Assembly (NCBI GenBank): GCA_009785045.1
Contig: WQXC01000072.1
Location: 1-9,029 of the forward strand
Source of the DNA: Treponema sp.
GTDB taxonomy: Bacteria > Spirochaetota > Spirochaetia > Treponematales > Breznakiellaceae
Direction: 5' to 3'
DNA length: 9,029 nt
The notes beneath the pieces were generated by a model. It was not told the DNA's origin, ran no database searches, and worked only from the letters and a program-made list of their open reading frames with translations. Shown piece by piece: positions 5,785 to 9,029 of the stretch (its first letter is position 1; the number at the start of each line of letters is the position of its first letter). Position numbers and translations under genes: made by a program.

Positions 5785-7821
5785 TTATTTTTTCTTTTGC
5801 TTTAATGCAAAAGGATTATATAAATAACCGGACCATTCCATTTCAAGATGATTACCGGCATATTCCAAAAGATTAAGACGAACACCGTGTACAATAACAG
5901 AAAGAGCTGTTAATACAAGGTTTAAACCATGCCCAATTACAAGGATTAAAACCGCAGCAACAAGCTTAATAATAAAATCTAATCCAAAGACTCCAAAGCC
6001 GTCCGCTGGAAGCGCCATTTGGTTAAAGATCTGAGCAATCATAGCGCCTGCCAACCCTACTGCAAAGAGACGGATATAACTTATAATGTCTGCAAAACAG
6101 CTTACGCACTTTAAGAATAACTGGAATGCATTGCCAAAACCTTTTCCAAGGTTTTTAAAGAAGTTGCCGCCATTTTGTTCGGCAAAAACAAGATTAAGTG
6201 AAACCCCGATAATAATTAACACCATTGCAAATTGCGGAAAGTCAATGCGAAGAAGCATGTTAAGCACCAGGAAGTAAAGGCCAAACATCATTATAAGAGT
6301 GCCTAACTGGGCAAAAGCAGTAAGTGAGGGAAGAAGGCTAAAAATTCTTTTTCCTCTTGCCCAAACAAGTTGTATTAAAGCAAATGTAAAACACAGAAGC
6401 TGTATATACCAGCCTGAATCAAGAGATTCTTTAGAAGCAATTTCAGGCAGACTAAATACTTTCTGCATTATAATTGGGAATTCTATATAAGTAACTGCAT
6501 TATTAAACGGCGGAATAATCAGCACTTTTAAGAAAACAGGCAGATGTTCCTGCGGTATCTGGAACCATGCGCCGTTAATAGCGCCCCAGACTATCGTTGT
6601 AAATGTAAGTAACATTAATAGTTTTGCAACATCGGAGAAAGTCCCTGTTTTTATTTTACCGCTGACTCCCATAAATACAGCCAGCGAGAAAACTAATGCA
6701 CCGTATCCTGCGTCGCCAAGTATCATAGCAAAGAAAATGCTAAAGAAGAAAAGGTAAGACGGGCTTATATCAAACTCGCGGTACCCTGGCACTGTTCCAA
6801 GGAACGAAAGTAATGGATGAATAACACGTACAAACGGATTACTTGCAATCTTTGTGGGAGGAGCATCATCCGGATCTGGATCATATGCTGATAAAGCCCA
6901 TCCGTTTTCATGAGAGACTTTTTTAACCTTACCAAGATCGTATGCCGGAATATAACCTGTAAGCCAGGAAAGACTAAGTCCCTCAGGTATATCCTCTACT
7001 TTTGTCATGCCGCATACTGCAGTTTCAAATTCAAGTTCTTTTTCTATTTTTTCCATTTCGTTGTCTAAAGCCGGACGCCTGTCCGCGAACCCTTGAAGCT
7101 TTGCTTCTATTCCATCAAGCGCAGTTTTGTTTTCGTCCAGTTCCTGTTTTAATACAGATAACCTTTTTTCCGGCAGTTGAAACGGAGTAATTCCGGGTAA
7201 TTTTTCTTCAAAGACAATCAGACGAACGATTGATTTATCGCCTTTAACTTTAATAAAATTATATTTTTGATCCAGCTGCGAAAAAACATCCAGGGAGATT
7301 TCATATAAATATACCGGAAGTCCGTAAGAAATAATTTCTCCGATTATAGAAGGGTCAAAATCCCCCCATCCTTCCAGACGGTTAACTTCCCTGCTTAAAA
7401 CAACATATTTTTCTTTTAGTTCTTTTCTTTCTTCGCCAAAACCAATCATCAAATCCGGCAGATAAGGCCTCTTTGGAGCTCTTACTGCGTCTATTGAATA
7501 AGGAGCTTCTTCGTCCGTTCCAAAGACATCGGTCGCGCGGCGTCCTCTGTGCATACCTGCAGGTTTCTGACGGCGCTCCTCTGGGGTTCTTTTATCGTTT
7601 GGATCAATAGGTTCTTTTTTCTTTTTTGGCACTTTATAATCGCTTATTAAACCTATTGCATCTTCTACTTTTATTTTTAATTTTTGAGCATTCGAATTAA
7701 TATTTATTGGGACATCTTTTTTTTCCAGATGTAAAACACCAACATCGCGAAGTTTTGTTAAGGCATCTTCCTGGGATTTTTCCTGTACCATAAGGCACAC
7801 TTTCTTCATCGGTACTATCAT
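5785..7821 (-). CDS. atpI: V-type ATPase membrane stator subunit I (a subunit)
   Basis: The product (678 aa) anchors the stator and forms the half-channels beside the K ring. The N-terminal half (about 1-345) is cytoplasmic with helical coiled-coil stretches (for example 130-150 and 218-268). The C-terminal half (about 354-650) has seven to eight membrane helices. The essential channel arginine is Arg584 in SYIRLFAVGLA, and the conserved GHGLNLVLTALSVIVHGVRL segment follows (about 630-649). Residues 62-118 are unusually basic, Pro-rich and probably disordered. GAGGT (complement of 7830-7834) lies eight bases before the first ATG; the next in-frame ATG is Met5. Only six bases separate it from atpD, and it is followed by atpK. 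Confidence 0.93.
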   Translation of the reverse strand: MIVPMKKVCLMVQEKSQEDALTKLRDVGVLHLEKKDVPININSNAQKLKIKVEDAIGLISDYKVPKKKKEPIDPNDKRTPEERRQKPAGMHRGRRATDVFGTDEEAPYSIDAVRAPKRPYLPDLMIGFGEERKELKEKYVVLSREVNRLEGWGDFDPSIIGEIISYGLPVYLYEISLDVFSQLDQKYNFIKVKGDKSIVRLIVFEEKLPGITPFQLPEKRLSVLKQELDENKTALDGIEAKLQGFADRRPALDNEMEKIEKELEFETAVCGMTKVEDIPEGLSLSWLTGYIPAYDLGKVKKVSHENGWALSAYDPDPDDAPPTKIASNPFVRVIHPLLSFLGTVPGYREFDISPSYLFFFSIFFAMILGDAGYGALVFSLAVFMGVSGKIKTGTFSDVAKLLMLLTFTTIVWGAINGAWFQIPQEHLPVFLKVLIIPPFNNAVTYIEFPIIMQKVFSLPEIASKESLDSGWYIQLLCFTFALIQLVWARGKRIFSLLPSLTAFAQLGTLIMMFGLYFLVLNMLLRIDFPQFAMVLIIIGVSLNLVFAEQNGGNFFKNLGKGFGNAFQLFLKCVSCFADIISYIRLFAVGLAGAMIAQIFNQMALPADGFGVFGLDFIIKLVAAVLILVIGHGLNLVLTALSVIVHGVRLNLLEYAGNHLEMEWSGYLYNPFALKQKKK

Positions 7822-7827
7822 ATATAT

Positions 7828-8445
7828 TTACCTCGCTGCCTTTTCGGTTCCGGCGGCGCTTGTTGCAGATTTTGCGATTTTTCCGCGCACAACAGAAGCG
7901 GTTTGCTGGTCCCCAAGATAAACCTGTATCTTTTTAATGTTACCGCGGGTTTCCGGTATTTTAACTTTTTCAAAAAGATTTACACGCTGTGTTGTTGTTC
8001 TAAGTTCTTTATCCAGTTTTCTTTTTTGCTCTTCTACAATTTCCGCTTCCAGTTCTAAAAGCAGAACTTTTTTCATACATTCAACTGCTGTATCAAGCCA
8101 GGGAGGCGTATGCATTAAATCGTACACAGAAACTTCAAAATCAACGCCTTCAAAAACAGGAATTGCAACACCTGCGATGTTTCCATGACCTGTTCTTAAA
8201 CTTGTAATTTTTAAAATATCATTTGTAAAAACACCTGTCTCTCCAAAAACGGCAATCCACGATTTGAAAGATTCGTCTAACTGCTCTTTTTCAAGCTGCA
8301 GTTCTTTAAACCTTGCTTCTGTCAGTCTTATCTCTCCCTGTAACTGCTGCTTTTTAAGCATCAGGGTTGGCAGATAACGCCTGTACATTTTAAGAGAATC
8401 TTTCTGTTTTTTAAGCTCATTCTTCGTGAGCCTGATTTTTGCCAT
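7828..8445 (-). CDS. atpD: V-type ATPase central stalk subunit D
   Basis: The product (205 aa) is the rotor shaft of the V1 part, two long antiparallel helices that turn inside the A3B3 head and pass torque to the K ring. The N-terminal helix is at about residues 5-60 and the C-terminal one at about 118-175. The family signature RVNLFEKVKIPETRGNIKKI is at 154-173. Length is normal for the family. A purine-rich AGGGGG (complement of 8450-8455) precedes the ATG by four bases. It starts 22 bases after the atpB stop and is followed by atpI after six bases. No subunit F gene is visible beside it, although F normally caps D. Confidence 0.92.
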   Translation of the reverse strand: MAKIRLTKNELKKQKDSLKMYRRYLPTLMLKKQQLQGEIRLTEARFKELQLEKEQLDESFKSWIAVFGETGVFTNDILKITSLRTGHGNIAGVAIPVFEGVDFEVSVYDLMHTPPWLDTAVECMKKVLLLELEAEIVEEQKRKLDKELRTTTQRVNLFEKVKIPETRGNIKKIQVYLGDQQTASVVRGKIAKSATSAAGTEKAAR

Positions 8446-8467
8446 TTATCCCCCTAAAGGCGGCTGT

Positions 8468-9029
8468 CTAATCTTTCTTTGGCCAGAATTTATTTATTAA
8501 TTCTGTGCGTAATCCTGTTTCTTCCGGGTTAAAGCAGCTTGAAAGAATCTCCCATCCTAAATCCAGCGCTTTTTCAAGCGGAATATTTACAGAAAGATCC
8601 ATCATTCTTGATTCGAACTGCTGACCGTATTTTAAAAGTTTCTCGTCCCAGTGGGTCATGATAAAGCCCATTGCCTTTTTTTCCAGTGTGTCACGGAAAG
8701 CCGAGTATAACTTAATCATGCCGTCCATTAACGCGCGATGGTCTTCGCGGGTTTTTCCGTTAACCTGCTGCTTAAGACGGGATAACGAACCAAATGGTTC
8801 AATACGGCCGTTTTTAAGATAATACTGACCCTCTGTAATGTATCCTGTGTTATCAGGAACAGGGTGAGTAACATCGTCACCGGGCATTGTTGTAACACCA
8901 AGAACAGTAATCGATCCTGCAGTTTCAAAGTCAACGGCTTTTTCGTAACGGCTTGCCAACTGGCTGTAAAGATCGCCGGGGTAACCGCGATTGGACGGAA
9001 CCTGTTCCTGAATAATCGATATTTCTTTC
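8468..9029 (-). CDS. atpB: V-type ATPase head subunit B, C-terminal part (5' end outside window)
   Basis: The frame stays open to the window edge, so 186 C-terminal residues of an expected 430 or so are visible. Subunit B is the non-catalytic nucleotide-binding partner of A in the hexameric head. Diagnostic stretches are NRGYPGDLYSQLASRYEKA, corresponding to the GFPG...L..YERAG region, then MPGDDVTHPVPDNTGYITEGQ-type sequence (about visible residues 48-68) and GSLSRL. The methionine-like first codon often assigned near 8959 is an internal TTG (Leu) and not the true start, since homologous sequence continues upstream of it. Genes for A and E are expected just beyond the window edge. Confidence 0.93.
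   Translation of the reverse strand, partial: KEISIIQEQVPSNRGYPGDLYSQLASRYEKAVDFETAGSITVLGVTTMPGDDVTHPVPDNTGYITEGQYYLKNGRIEPFGSLSRLKQQVNGKTREDHRALMDGMIKLYSAFRDTLEKKAMGFIMTHWDEKLLKYGQQFESRMMDLSVNIPLEKALDLGWEILSSCFNPEETGLRTELINKFWPKKD

Overview
The window looks like chromosomal DNA from a spirochaete, most likely a Treponema-type organism. Three things point there. One gene encodes FlaA, the sheath protein of periplasmic flagella, which is essentially a spirochaete protein. A V-type (A/V) ATPase operon runs B-D-I-K, the order I recall for spirochaetes. An N-acetylmuramoyl-L-alanine amidase and a GerMN-domain protein sit directly upstream of flaA, an arrangement I recall from treponemes. Species cannot be named from the sequence alone.

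Layout, plus strand: positions 1-942 hold the 3' part of an ATP-grasp enzyme gene of unknown substrate. It is followed, with overlaps of 17 nt and 1 nt, by an exported zinc amidase (926-1993) and a membrane-anchored GerMN-domain protein (1993-2523); these three look like one transcript. flaA (2646-3695) has its own strong sigma70-type promoter (2569-2597), a strong ribosome binding site and two consecutive intrinsic terminators (3706-3777), so it is a self-contained, highly expressed unit. Next comes a RelA/SpoT nucleotidyl-pyrophosphotransferase domain fused to four TPR repeats (3799-5067).

Minus strand: that gene converges on a tRNA-Arg(UCU) gene (5065-5137), whose 3' end overlaps the synthetase stop codon and whose promoter places the transcript start almost at the mature tRNA 5' end. 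A repeat-rich spacer (5138-5325) separates the tRNA from the end of the ATPase operon: atpK (5326-5763), atpI (5785-7821), atpD (7828-8445) and the 3' part of atpB (8468-9029). The ATPase genes encode a rotary ion pump: catalytic-head subunit B, central stalk D, stator and ion-channel subunit I, and the K ring.

The features most worth a second look are the low-complexity repeat-derived segments that appear to be inserted in frame in the ATP-grasp gene, a palindromic motif with the same ordered blocks in both that gene and the atpK-tRNA spacer, the synthetase-TPR fusion, and the near-leaderless tRNA gene. I see no CRISPR array, insertion sequence, phage gene or clearly new multi-gene system here.
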